Source: Methylomonas sp. LL1 (GTDB taxonomy: Bacteria; Pseudomonadota; Gammaproteobacteria; Methylococcales; Methylomonadaceae). From it: DNA of 64,000 nt. A program made the position numbers and the translations under genes. Below the pieces are notes generated by a model. It saw only the letters and a program-made list of their open reading frames with translations. It had not been told where the DNA came from and made no database searches. Shown one piece after another: positions 28,185 to 36,562 of this stretch. Position 1 is the first letter of the stretch. Every line of letters begins with the position of its first letter. The stretch lies in assembly GCF_015711015.1 (NCBI RefSeq), contig NZ_CP064653.1, positions 1,798,001-1,862,000 on the forward strand, given 5' to 3'.

Positions 28185-31079
28185 TCAAAAGCCAGCTGTC
28201 CAAGCGGGTACGTTCTTGCCGTCGAGCAGGGCCTTAGCTTCCAGTAAATCCGGGGTGTCAAAGCCTTCAGTGAACCAGCCATAAATCCCGTTCAACAAGT
28301 TCTTCGCATCGTCTAATCGACCTTGGCTCCGCCACAGTCGAGCAAGACTGGTTGCAGCCCGCAGTTCCAGTGCCTTGGCTTGCTGACGGCGGGCAACAGC
28401 CAGGGCTTGGTGGAAGCACTTTTCCGACTCTTCTTGATCGGCACTACCGGCTTCCAACAACAACTCGCCACGCAGACGGTGAACTTCGGCTTCGTAGTAG
28501 TGTTCTCCGGGGTTCTCGACAGCCACCAAGGCCTGGCTTAATGAAGCAATACCCAATTCTGGTTCGCCATTTTTAGCCAGGGCTTCGGCGAGTTGCGACA
28601 AATAGCGCGATTCGTAGGCTCGAGAGCCGGTTGCGCGCCAGGACGTCAAGCCGTGCTGGATCAGGGAAACCCCTTCTTCGCTCTGCCCCAACAGCGCGAG
28701 CGCCCAACCGCGCATGATGGTTGTCATGGCTTGCCACAACAGGAAGCCATGTTCCGTACACAGCTGTTCCAGCATTTCGCAGTATTCAACGACTCGAGTC
28801 GGTTCCCGGCGGTCGACGTACTGCATGATGGAGGCGCCAAGGGCGACGGCCTGGGTGTATGGATGACGGATGACCTCGGCCAATCCAAGGGCCTTGTCGT
28901 AACCTGTTTTGGCTTGTTCCGCAAAGCCCATCAGCCATAGAGTCTGTGCTTCGCAAAACCAGGCGCAAACTCCTGGGTCTTGAGTATAGGTATAAAACAG
29001 TGTGTTGTGGATAGCCGAATCGTAAAGCGCAATGGCACGCCGCGCATGAGTCAAACTCGATTCCAGCTTGCCGCAGGTCAGTAATGTTGCTCCCAGCGCG
29101 ACATGCGCACCAATGAGTCCCACCGTATCTCCGGCTTGTTCCGCGGTGGCCTGCATTTGGCCGGCACAATCGAGGGCGTTGCCAAGATCGATCTGCACAT
29201 AATGGAATGACCACAAGCCCCACAATACTCGTAGCAGGCGCGGCGATTCTCCGCTTTGCCGTGCCAGCTCAAGCGCTCTCTCGAAAACCTTCTCGAGATC
29301 GGGCGCTCCGTAACCCTGGGTAGCCTGCAAGACCATTGCGAACAGGGGGTACATGTCTCTGCCGTAGCGGGCGTAATGCGGTAGCATCGGCTGTTGATCC
29401 TCCAACAATCTCAACCCACGCCGCAACAGTTGCGCGGTTTCATGCAGAGCATGGCGGGCGAGAGCATTCGCTGCGGCCAATTGCAGATATTTGATTCCCT
29501 TTTCCCACTCTCGTCCCCGCTCGAAATGGAGAGCGAGTTCCGCCGCCAGTTCCTCTGGACGGATGCGGGTCGACTCCAACCATTCGCCGATCTTGAGATG
29601 CAGGCGGGCGCTTTGCAGTGGCGGTAAGCGGTTATAGGCGAATTCGCGATAAAAGGCGTGGCGGAAACGATAGCGGCCAATCGACTCCGACCCTGTAATG
29701 AATAACCGCGGGCGGGCGAGAGCTTCACAGTGCTCCTCGATCTGTCTATTGCCGAGGGATAGAGCGGCTGCCAGCGTTTCCGCCGAGAACGTCATGCCGA
29801 CTACGCTGGCGGCTTCCAGCGCATGCCGGCAATCGTCCGACAATCGCTCGAACTGCCGCGTCAACAGTTGTTGTACGCCATTGGGCAGCGCCGAAGTCTG
29901 CATCGCCACATCACAGTCAGTGGCTTGTTCGTTCTGCACGGTTTCGACCAGCTGCACCAGGAAAAATGGTAAGCCGCCAGTGCGGTTGTGGACGGCTCGC
30001 GCCCAATTGGAAGCCTGGTCGCGATCGGTAAGACGTTGTGCCAGGTATTCGGCGATGGCGGCTTCCGACAGCAGTTCCAACGGCAGCTCGGAGCACAGCC
30101 CTTGTATCTGTAATTCTCTCAGCACGAGCATCAAGCCATGGTCGGTGAACATCACGTCCTCGGGGCGAAAGCTGCCCAGGATCAGCCAGCGAGCCGGTTG
30201 CTTGCGCCGCGCCAGATAAGCCAGCAGGTCCAGCGTGGCGTGGTCGCTCCAGTGCAGGTCTTCAAGGACAAGGATAAGCGGTTGCTCCGCGGTGCATCGA
30301 CCCAGAAATTCGCCGAATTCCCTGAGCATGCGCATCTGAGTGGTGCCAGCCAGAACCTGCTGCATCAGCGGTTGATCAGCATCGTTCAGATACCAAGGCA
30401 GTTGCGCCAGCCAGGTGGGGGCGACCTGACGTAACAGCGCGGACAGACGGGCTTCGTCATGGCGAATCAGATCATTGAGCGCCTCCAGCACCGGTAAATA
30501 AGGCTCGCCCTGGCCATATTGCTCGACACACTGGCCGCGTCCCGTCAGTACACTATGGGCGGACGACTGCAGGAAGGCCTCGATCAGCGCGGTCTTGCCT
30601 ATGCCCGGCTCGCCGGTGACGAAGGCCAATTGAGGTTTTCCCAGTACGGCTTTTTCCAATAGCCGGCCAAGTTCCGCCAATGGGCCGGCCCGGTCGACCA
30701 GATCAGGAAAACTTTGTAATGCCGCCGGATGTGACGTCATGGCCGGTGTTTGCACGGCGGAGGCGGCCGTCACCTCGGCGATAAAACGATAGCCCAGGCG
30801 GTGCACGGTCTCGATGTAGAGAGGATTTTTCGGATCGTCGTCCAGCGCCTGCCTGAGCGTGGTGATGGTGTTTTTCAAGACGCCCTGGCTGACGAAGCGA
30901 TGGCCCCAGACGGCGTCCAGCAGTTCGTCCTTGCCGACCAAGTTGCCGCGATGCTCGATTAGGTAAATCAGCGCCGCCAGCGCCTTGGGAGGTAGCGGCA
31001 CGGTGTTCTCACCCTTCAACAGCCGGGCGCCGGCCGGTTTGAGACTGTAGGCGCCGAAGTGGAACAGCTCAATATTCAT
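28185..31079 (-). CDS. Winged-helix / STAND ATPase / TPR regulator, paralogue 1
   Basis: A 964-residue transcriptional regulator. Residues ~5-105 are an OmpR/PhoB-type winged helix (LPPKALAALIYLIEH, TLRQALDDDP, YIETVHRLGYRFIAEV). Residues ~130-400 form an AAA_16/STAND ATPase with Walker A VTGEPGIGKTALIEAF and Walker B LILVLEDLHWSD. The C-terminal ~500 residues are helical TPR-like repeats that probably sense a ligand or partner. No receiver or membrane domain is present. It is a close paralogue of the protein encoded at 32286-35210; the ATPase part is almost identical, for example GQCVEQYGQGEPYLPVLEAL in both. A conserved palindrome lies 43-70 bases upstream of both genes, suggesting shared control. 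Confidence 0.9.
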   Translation of the reverse strand: MNIELFHFGAYSLKPAGARLLKGENTVPLPPKALAALIYLIEHRGNLVGKDELLDAVWGHRFVSQGVLKNTITTLRQALDDDPKNPLYIETVHRLGYRFIAEVTAASAVQTPAMTSHPAALQSFPDLVDRAGPLAELGRLLEKAVLGKPQLAFVTGEPGIGKTALIEAFLQSSAHSVLTGRGQCVEQYGQGEPYLPVLEALNDLIRHDEARLSALLRQVAPTWLAQLPWYLNDADQPLMQQVLAGTTQMRMLREFGEFLGRCTAEQPLILVLEDLHWSDHATLDLLAYLARRKQPARWLILGSFRPEDVMFTDHGLMLVLRELQIQGLCSELPLELLSEAAIAEYLAQRLTDRDQASNWARAVHNRTGGLPFFLVQLVETVQNEQATDCDVAMQTSALPNGVQQLLTRQFERLSDDCRHALEAASVVGMTFSAETLAAALSLGNRQIEEHCEALARPRLFITGSESIGRYRFRHAFYREFAYNRLPPLQSARLHLKIGEWLESTRIRPEELAAELALHFERGREWEKGIKYLQLAAANALARHALHETAQLLRRGLRLLEDQQPMLPHYARYGRDMYPLFAMVLQATQGYGAPDLEKVFERALELARQSGESPRLLRVLWGLWSFHYVQIDLGNALDCAGQMQATAEQAGDTVGLIGAHVALGATLLTCGKLESSLTHARRAIALYDSAIHNTLFYTYTQDPGVCAWFCEAQTLWLMGFAEQAKTGYDKALGLAEVIRHPYTQAVALGASIMQYVDRREPTRVVEYCEMLEQLCTEHGFLLWQAMTTIMRGWALALLGQSEEGVSLIQHGLTSWRATGSRAYESRYLSQLAEALAKNGEPELGIASLSQALVAVENPGEHYYEAEVHRLRGELLLEAGSADQEESEKCFHQALAVARRQQAKALELRAATSLARLWRSQGRLDDAKNLLNGIYGWFTEGFDTPDLLEAKALLDGKNVPAWTAGF

Positions 31080-31121
31080 AGACCAATGCCCCGATTAAGC
31101 CGGATTCACAAAATCGACAAA

Positions 31122-31149
31122 CGTGACCGAAACCTAACGGTTTCGTGAC
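31122..31149 (-). promoter_or_regulatory. Candidate operator of paralogue 1
   Basis: Two CGTGAC direct repeats (31122-31127 and 31144-31149) are 22 bases apart and enclose the palindrome GAAACC-TAAC-GGTTTC (31129-31144). The same arrangement lies at an identical distance (43 bases) from the start of the second paralogue. Two-turn direct repeats suit OmpR-type winged-helix binding. Confidence 0.55.
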
Positions 31150-31572
31150 GACTTGTTTCAGCTGATTTTCTATTCTGAGCCCCGTTCTCGTTGCTGTAGG
31201 TATCGAACTTGACGACGAGAAAACCGAATCGCACGGCATAATAGCAGGGGAGTAAAAAATCATTGAGAGCAGTGGTTTTTTAACGGCAACGATAAGACAA
31301 GGAATACGGGAATTTTTTATTTACGCACATTCCCGGCCGTTGGCGCAACTTTAGCCGCCGCTGCCCCGAAAAATCAGAGCAGGAAAGTCGGTGAGCGATC
31401 ATGGTATGAAACAGGACTGATCCATTCCTGTCCATGGTCAGCGCGTCCGTGATAGGGGGCTGAGTTTGCTGTTCTATCAAGGAATTATGGCTCTGTGTGA
31501 AATCAGGTGGGTGGCTTTCGAAGACAGGCCGAAGACTCACTGAGCTCGAAATTTAATCTATTTGAGGGGGTT
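31150..31572. other. Intergenic region without a recognisable gene
   Basis: About 420 bases separate the operator-like site from the papain-like gene. Small ORFs on both strands have no family resemblance and no good ribosome site. No terminator or repeat was recognised. Promoter activity for the plus-strand gene presumably resides here, but no clear -35/-10 pair was seen. Confidence 0.4.
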
Positions 31573-32109
31573 ATGAACACAATTTCAGAAAACATCGCTT
31601 TTGCCAAGGCAGCGATAGACTACGTCAATATCAAAATGGATATTGGCGCTTCTAATAAGGTTTGGCCAATTTCCGAATGGTGGGGCAAAGGGGCGAAGAT
31701 TGCCTGCGCCGGTTCCTATCTCAACGAAGGCGAGATGCGTGTTCAAGTCAGAAAAACCTTGAAAAGCGTCAAGCAGGCTTCCGGCAAATACACTAATGAA
31801 GACGTCTTGAATTCTCAGGCGGAATGGGCAAGCCTGTATGGATGTGGAAACTGTGGGGAGCAAAGTTCAATCGCGTTTGTCTTTTTGCGCAACAAAGGTG
31901 TCCGCTCCCTTGACTGGATGCATTTTATCGATCGCGATCATGCATTTGTCATAATCAATCGGCAAGCAGCAAGCGATGAGAAAGATTATAAATCCTGGGG
32001 TGCCGACGCGGTGTTATGCGACCCATGGAAAAGCGAGGCATGCTTGGTCAGTAAATCCAGCCTCTTTTCCCCTATATTAAAAACCGAATCCTTATTTAGA
32101 TTGGATTGA
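31573..32109 (+). CDS. Predicted papain/transglutaminase-like cysteine enzyme, effector-like
   Basis: A 178-residue protein with no firm family assignment. It has a papain-like set of motifs in the expected order: Cys94 in GCGNCGEQSSIAF, His123 in IDRDHAFVIIN and Asp150 in VLCDPWKSE. Short proteins with GNCxE, DHxFxxI and CDPW occur among secreted effectors, toxins and deamidases, so an enzyme that cleaves or deamidates proteins is inferred. No signal peptide is visible. GAGGGGG lies before the ATG at 31573, which decides the start over a longer ORF. It lies between the two paralogous regulators, on the opposite strand to both. Immunity or secretion genes were not seen. Confidence 0.6.
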   Translation: MNTISENIAFAKAAIDYVNIKMDIGASNKVWPISEWWGKGAKIACAGSYLNEGEMRVQVRKTLKSVKQASGKYTNEDVLNSQAEWASLYGCGNCGEQSSIAFVFLRNKGVRSLDWMHFIDRDHAFVIINRQAASDEKDYKSWGADAVLCDPWKSEACLVSKSSLFSPILKTESLFRLD

Positions 32110-32285
32110 CTAGCTCTTTTCATCCTATCGACCTTCTAATAAGGGCACCGAGCTGTTAGCGATTCCGGAGTAGGCACCGAATGAAGTTAATGGCTTCATT
32201 CGCCGAAGTAGCCGCCCTCCCCATATCATATTCGCTCACATGCCAGCCGGGGCTTCAGGAGTCAGGTATTTAGCCATCGGCAAGG

Positions 32286-35210
32286 TCAGGCGGCCGTCGT
32301 GTGCCGCTCGAAGTGCTCAGCGGAACAGCCGTGCACTTCGAGCAACGTCTTGGCTTCCAGCAAGTCGGGTGTGGTCCAGCCTTCCGTGAACCAGGCGTAG
32401 ACGTCCCCCAGCAGCTTGCTTGCATCGTCTTCCAGGTCTAGGTCCCGCGACAGCCTAGTCAAGCCAACCGCCGCCCTTAACTCCAGAGACTTGGCACCTT
32501 GGCCACGAGCGACGGTCAGGGCTTGTTGGAAACATGACTCCGCTTCTTCAAGGGATTCATTGCCGGTCTGCAGCAACAACTCGCCCCGCAGGAGATAGAC
32601 TTCGGCTTCGTAGCGACGTTCTCCGTATAGCTCGGTTTTGGCGAAGGCTTCATCCAAGGTTTTTAATCCCTCGTCGAACCGTCCGCCCATCGCATAAGCT
32701 TCGGCGAGGAGGGTCAGATAGCGAGGTTCAATCCACCGCGAGCCGGTAGCTCGCCAGGTCGCAAGCCCCTGTTCGATCAGGACGATACCGGCTTCGGCCT
32801 GGCCCAGCATCGCGATCGCCCATCCGCGCATGATGGTGGCCATGGCTTGCCACATCAGAAAGCTATGTTCCTCGGCCAATCGCTCCAAGGCTTCGCAGCG
32901 TTCCAAGACGCGCGCCGGTTCCCGGCGGTCTACGTGCTGCCAGGTCACTGCGCTGAGGGCAATGGCCAGGCTGAATGGGTGGCCGAGGTCCTCGGCCAAT
33001 GCCAGCGCATCATCAAAGACGGCCATTGCTTGTTCGGGAAAGCCCTTCAGCCAAACAACCAGGCCTAGGCAATACCGCGCACAGACCCCTGGATCCTGTG
33101 TATATAGTAAAAATAAGGTGCGGTGGCTATCAGGATCGTATAACGCCAAGCATTGCTGGGCGTGGCCTAGGGCAAGATCGAGTTCGCCACGGTTCAGGTA
33201 GGTCGTGCCCAGTGCAAAATGCGCGCCTATCAATCCCGCGGTATCTTCCGCTTGTTCGGCTTCGGCCTGCATTTGGCGTGCGTAATCCAAGCTAAGTTCG
33301 AGGTTGGACCGAACGTAGTGGAAGGCCCACAGTCCCCACAGTACGCGTAGCAGGCGCTGTGTTTCCCCAAGCTGATTTACCAAGCTGAGCGCCCGAGCAT
33401 AGATGGTTTCAAGACAGTCCACGCCGTAACCCTGGATGGCCTGCAGGATCATGGCGTACAGGGTGTTGAGGTCGGTGCCGTAGCGGGCGTATTCAGGCGA
33501 GCCAGTCAGTTTGTCCTCCAGCAAGGCCAGTCCGCGCCGCAATAGTTGTGCTGCCTCGTGCAGCGCATGGCGGCCCACGGCATTGCCCGCGGCCAGTTGC
33601 AGGTATTTGACGGCCTTTTCCCAGTCGCGTCCCCGTTCGAAGTGCAGCGCCAGCTCCGCAGCCAGCTCCTCGGGGCGCTTACGGGCCGATTCCAGCCACT
33701 CGCCGACATTGAGATGCAGGCGGGCGCATTGCAGAAGCGGCAGGCGGTCATAAGCGAACTTCTGATAGAAGGCGTGCCTAAAACTGTAGCGGCCCACTAA
33801 TCCCGAATTTGTGGCTGGATGGATGAAGTGCCTGAGGTTTGCCAAGTTTTCGCAGTATTCCTCGGCGTCGGTATTATCGATAGCCAGTGCCGCTGCCACG
33901 GCTTCGGCCGAGAAGGTCGAGCCAGCCACGCAGGCGGCTTCCAGCACACGCCGGTAATCTTCCGACAGGCGCTCGAACTGCCGGGCCAACAGCTGTTGCA
34001 CGCCCTCGGGCAGCGCCGAAGCCTGTATCGCCACGTCGCGGTCAAGGCCTTGCTCGCCCTGTAGGGTTTCGATCAACTGCACCAGGAAAAACGGCAAGCC
34101 GCCGGTTCGGCTGTGGATGGCTCGCGCCCAATTACTGGTCTGGTCGCGATCCGTAAAACGTTGTGAGAGGTATTCGCCTATGGCGGCTTCCGACAGCGGT
34201 TCCAGCGGTAAATCCGTGCAAAGCCCCTGTATTTGCAATTCCCTGAGCACGTGCTTCAAGTCATGGCCGGTGAGCATCACGTCCTCGGGTCGATAGCTGC
34301 CCAGGATCAGCCAGCGCGCCGGTTGCTTGCGCCGCGCCAGATAAGCCAAGAGGTCCAGCGTGGCGTGGTCGCTCCAGTGCAGGTCTTCCAGGACAAGGAT
34401 AAGCGGTTGCTCCGCGGTGCATCGACCCAGAAATTCGCCGAACTCCCTGAGCATGCGCATCTGAGTAGTGCCGGCCATCACCTGTTGCATCAATGTTTGA
34501 TCGGTTTCGTTTAGATACCAGGGCAGTTGCGCCAGCCAGGTGGGGGCGACCTGGCGTAGCAGCGCGGACAGACGGGCTTCATCATGGCGAATCAGATCAT
34601 TGAGCGCCTCCAGCACCGGTAGATAAGGCTCGCCTTGGCCGTATTGCTCGACACACTGGCCGTGGCCCGTCACCACTCGATGGCTGGCCGACTGCGAAAA
34701 GGCGTCGATCAGTGCTGTCTTGCCTATGCCCGGCTCGCCGGTGACAAATGTCAATTGAGGCTCGCCCAGGATGGATTTTTCCAAAAGCCGGCCAAGTTTC
34801 GCCAATGGGCCGGCTCGGCCGACCAGAAGAGGCGGGCTATCCAAATCGGGCGCGATCGTCGCCATGGCCGGCGTTTGCATGGCGGAGGCGTGGGCGGCCC
34901 TCACCTCGGCGATGAAGCGATAGCCCAGGCGATGCACTGTCTCGATGTAGCGCGGCGTTTTCGGATCGTCGTCGAGCGCTTGTCTCAGAATCGTAACGGT
35001 GTTTTTTAATACGCCCTGGCTGACGAAACGGTGCCCCCAGACGGCGTCCAGCAATTCTTCCTTGCTGATCAAGCGGCCGTGTTGCTGTACCAGATAAATC
35101 AGAGCGGCCAGGGCCTTGGGGGGCAGGGCTACGGTGCTTTCGTTCTTCAGCAGGCGAGCACCCGCCAGATCGAGGCAGTAGGCGTCGAAGTGAAACATCT
35201 CAATATCCAT
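32286..35210 (-). CDS. Winged-helix / STAND ATPase / TPR regulator, paralogue 2
   Basis: A 974-residue protein with the same plan as the 964-residue product of 28185-31079: an N-terminal OmpR-like winged helix (VSQGVLKNTVTILRQALDDD, YIETVHRLGYRFIAEV), an ATPase with VTGEPGIGKTALIDAF and LILVLEDLHWSDHATLDLLA, and a long TPR-like C-terminus. Similarity is highest in the ATPase and lower in the TPR part, as expected if both copies keep the same mechanism but sense different signals. The DNA of the ATPase segment is also nearly identical over hundreds of bases, indicating recent duplication or gene conversion. It is divergent from the PEP-CTERM/CBM2 genes. Confidence 0.9.
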   Translation of the reverse strand: MDIEMFHFDAYCLDLAGARLLKNESTVALPPKALAALIYLVQQHGRLISKEELLDAVWGHRFVSQGVLKNTVTILRQALDDDPKTPRYIETVHRLGYRFIAEVRAAHASAMQTPAMATIAPDLDSPPLLVGRAGPLAKLGRLLEKSILGEPQLTFVTGEPGIGKTALIDAFSQSASHRVVTGHGQCVEQYGQGEPYLPVLEALNDLIRHDEARLSALLRQVAPTWLAQLPWYLNETDQTLMQQVMAGTTQMRMLREFGEFLGRCTAEQPLILVLEDLHWSDHATLDLLAYLARRKQPARWLILGSYRPEDVMLTGHDLKHVLRELQIQGLCTDLPLEPLSEAAIGEYLSQRFTDRDQTSNWARAIHSRTGGLPFFLVQLIETLQGEQGLDRDVAIQASALPEGVQQLLARQFERLSEDYRRVLEAACVAGSTFSAEAVAAALAIDNTDAEEYCENLANLRHFIHPATNSGLVGRYSFRHAFYQKFAYDRLPLLQCARLHLNVGEWLESARKRPEELAAELALHFERGRDWEKAVKYLQLAAGNAVGRHALHEAAQLLRRGLALLEDKLTGSPEYARYGTDLNTLYAMILQAIQGYGVDCLETIYARALSLVNQLGETQRLLRVLWGLWAFHYVRSNLELSLDYARQMQAEAEQAEDTAGLIGAHFALGTTYLNRGELDLALGHAQQCLALYDPDSHRTLFLLYTQDPGVCARYCLGLVVWLKGFPEQAMAVFDDALALAEDLGHPFSLAIALSAVTWQHVDRREPARVLERCEALERLAEEHSFLMWQAMATIMRGWAIAMLGQAEAGIVLIEQGLATWRATGSRWIEPRYLTLLAEAYAMGGRFDEGLKTLDEAFAKTELYGERRYEAEVYLLRGELLLQTGNESLEEAESCFQQALTVARGQGAKSLELRAAVGLTRLSRDLDLEDDASKLLGDVYAWFTEGWTTPDLLEAKTLLEVHGCSAEHFERHTTAA

Positions 35211-35252
35211 AGACAGATGCTTCGATTAAGCCAGGCTCACAAAAACCAAAAA

Positions 35253-35280
35253 CGTGACTAAAACCTGACGGTTTCGTGAC
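35253..35280 (-). promoter_or_regulatory. Candidate operator of paralogue 2
   Basis: CGTGAC at 35253-35258 and again at 35275-35280, 22 bases apart, enclose AAACC-TGAC-GGTTT (35261-35274). Spacing to the start codon is 43 bases, the same as for paralogue 1. It may also act on the divergent plus-strand genes from 35384 on. Confidence 0.55.
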
Positions 35281-35383
35281 GACTTGTACCTGCATTTTTC
35301 CTAACCTGTGCATCGTTCCCAGCCCCGTGTCGCGATCCAAAATAAACATTCAAGCTACCTGCCTCTTAAGGAGAATAACAAAA

Positions 35384-35569
35384 ATGAAACCTGGTATGCA
35401 CGCTCTTTCCGGGCTGCCGGCAGGATTGATGCAACGACCTTACACGATTCATTTGGCATTGAGCGGCCTGAACGCTAGGGGAGATTCGTCAACCGAGAAA
35501 CGAACGACTGGGCGACAAATCAGCCTCGAATCGAGTGGCTACGAATTTCTATCATCGTTATTAATTTAA
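35384..35569 (+). CDS. Possible small protein of unknown function
   Basis: A 61-residue ORF starting MKPGMHALSGLPAGLMQRPY with AAGGAG at 35368-35373, ten bases before the ATG. It shows no recognisable domain, signal peptide or membrane segment and may be a leader peptide or chance ORF. It ends 19 bases before the PEP-CTERM gene start, so co-transcription is possible. Confidence 0.35.
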   Translation: MKPGMHALSGLPAGLMQRPYTIHLALSGLNARGDSSTEKRTTGRQISLESSGYEFLSSLLI

Positions 35570-35588
35570 TAAACCTAAGGAAAATGCA

Positions 35589-36323
35589 ATGAAAACATCC
35601 CATCTCGCAGCCATGATTCTTGCCGCGCAAGCCATGAATACTACGGCTTCGGCGTCGGTGGTATTACCTGGTGGAACACTTGCAGATCTTGCGATTGCCG
35701 GTACGACGAGCATTTATCATGTGTTTGGTCACGCTGGCAATCCCGGTGGTGATTCCGGTTCGGATACACCAGCCATCCGGATTGACTTTAACGCGGGAGC
35801 AAATAATGTCTTTTCAATTTCCGCCACTGGATTAGTCGGTTGTTGTTCGGACAGCCCAAATATCACACCTGATGGTGGAAACTCATCGGCACACATCAGT
35901 GGCACAAACGGTTTGTCCGGAATTTTAGGTAACGCCCAAATCGCATTGGTGGGTGTTTTTACATCGGAAATTGATCCATTCGGTTCGGTTGCTCCTGTAT
36001 CTCTCAGCTTCGATGCCGCCAACCCCATATCGCTCTCACCATTGCTCGCTCAGGTGTTTTATATCGGCGATGGAAAATCAGGCAAGAATAATCCCAGCGG
36101 AACTGCGTTGACATTTACCGCGCCAACCAATGCAAGCCGGCTATATCTGGGGCTTACGGATGGATGGGCGTTCAATGGCCTGCCAGGTTATTACGGCGAC
36201 AATCGCGGTGCATTTACGGCGAATGTCAGTCTGGCGCCCGTACCATTACCAGCCGCTCTTCCTTTAATGCTGACAGGTTTAGGGGCGCTAGGTTTAGCCT
36301 CCCGCCGCAAGCAAGAGGCGTAA
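35589..36323 (+). CDS. PEP-CTERM-type exported protein
   Basis: A 244-residue exported protein. The N-terminus is a signal peptide (HLAAMILAAQAMNTTASAS). The C-terminus has the sorting tripartite signal: VPLPAALPLML (a VPLP variant), a hydrophobic stretch TGLGALGLA and a basic RRK end. Such proteins are processed by exosortase and held in or passed through the envelope, usually alongside exopolysaccharide. The middle is rich in Ser, Thr and Gly, has no catalytic motif, and contains a CCSDS pair near residue 77. AAGGAAAA precedes the ATG. No exosortase gene is in the window. Confidence 0.82.
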   Translation: MKTSHLAAMILAAQAMNTTASASVVLPGGTLADLAIAGTTSIYHVFGHAGNPGGDSGSDTPAIRIDFNAGANNVFSISATGLVGCCSDSPNITPDGGNSSAHISGTNGLSGILGNAQIALVGVFTSEIDPFGSVAPVSLSFDAANPISLSPLLAQVFYIGDGKSGKNNPSGTALTFTAPTNASRLYLGLTDGWAFNGLPGYYGDNRGAFTANVSLAPVPLPAALPLMLTGLGALGLASRRKQEA

Positions 36324-36562
36324 GTAATCGAGAGCCGGCTCATTCCCGTGAGTTGAAAAGCCATGGGTACGGCGCGATTCGGTTAGCGTGCGGCGCAGTG
36401 CCGCGCCAGTTGCTATCTGGTTGTGCCGACCGTGCTAAGCAGATGCCGGGCCGAAGTGCCAACCAATATCATGGCATGACCGAAATTTCAGGGACTCTTC
36501 GCCTTTTTTTCCGCCCCCCTGCGTTACATCGTCGACCATATAATTATTATTAAGAGAATAAG

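Noticed and set aside
31280-31540. 86-codon minus-strand ORF that vaguely resembles a transposase end
   Set aside because: No DDE motif, repeat or insertion boundary could be found to support it.
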